Below, in pieces: positions 20,341 to 20,429 of a stretch of DNA of 20,429 nt; position 1 is the first letter of the stretch; each line of letters begins with the position of its first letter. The DNA comes from Baffinella frigidus. Its lineage: Eukaryota > Cryptophyceae > Cryptomonadales > Baffinellaceae. The stretch spans positions 51,902-72,330 of the forward strand of contig MU647002.1 of the NCBI GenBank assembly GCA_026770585.1, given 5' to 3'. The notes beneath the pieces were generated by a model. The model worked only from the letters and a program-made list of their open reading frames with translations. It was not told where the DNA came from and did no database searches. Position numbers and translations under genes: made by a program.

Positions 20341-20393
20341 GTAACCCTAGCCCGTATACCCTAAACCCTAAACCCTAAACCCTACACCCTACA

Positions 20394-20429
<36 letters not shown>
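20341..20429 (+). repeat. start of intron 16: CCCTAAA units and (GGTTCT)n microsatellite
   Basis: GTAACCCTAGCCCG leads into CCCTAAA units. An uninterrupted GTTCTG/GGTTCT hexamer array (20392-20429) then runs to the window edge, so its full length is unknown. Confidence 0.9.

Noticed and set aside
18471-18815. Exon 14 ghosts as the real VAVK exon
   Set aside because: Both lose similarity after M-L-Y-P, lack the LRKNT end and a donor. Only the copy at 19146-19222 joins exon 15 in phase.
1-20429. tRNA or rRNA genes
   Set aside because: I saw no cloverleaf with conserved A/B boxes and no rRNA core sequences in reading the window. A covariance-model search was not possible here.

Overview
The window looks like nuclear DNA of a eukaryote with plant/algal-type telomere repeats (TTTAGGG/CCCTAAA), probably a photosynthetic protist. 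This rests on spliceosomal GT-AG introns, short GC-rich exons and pervasive heptamer arrays, with no operon-like ORFs. I cannot name the lineage.

Layout. Positions 1 to about 8,100 contain no gene I can identify. They hold telomere-like arrays (two perfect blocks of about 8 units at 630 and 3601), duplicated GC-rich blocks, several long inverted repeats or MITE-like elements, and two weak exon candidates (834-913 on +, 7255-7312 on -). From about 8,110 to the right edge runs one multi-exon + strand gene, which I reconstructed by protein similarity and by matching intron phases. The sixteen exons sum to 1425 nt (475 codons if the ATG at 8110 is the start), with every junction in frame, and the gene continues past the window.

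Protein. Residues about 95-222 form a three-TPR domain like those of SGT/Hop co-chaperones. The spacing of the Hsp70/Hsp90 carboxylate-clamp residues (K103, N107, N138, R168, R172) is exactly that of Hop TPR1. A low-complexity, Ala-rich linker follows (residues about 206-277). It leads into the N-terminal half of an ABC1/ADCK (UbiB-like) atypical kinase: KAAQ in place of KxGQ, an AAAS loop, the VAVK lysine, and the ELD (ExD) motif at the right edge. The catalytic and metal-binding loops lie beyond the window. Either this is a TPR-ABC1K fusion, or two neighbouring genes happen to join in frame.

The most unusual aspect is the architecture. Nearly every exon (14 of 16) is accompanied by one to seven degraded, truncated, frameshifted or inverted copies in the adjoining introns. 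Most introns are built largely of degenerate CCCTAAA-like heptamers. Some copies keep splice sites, and the second copy of exon 12 (17339-17420) could be a mutually exclusive alternative exon. Two MITE-like elements in the intron before exon 14 can be recognised against a paralogous empty site in the sister duplicate. I infer that recombination or slippage between intronic heptamer arrays repeatedly duplicates exons and leaves these 'ghost' copies.
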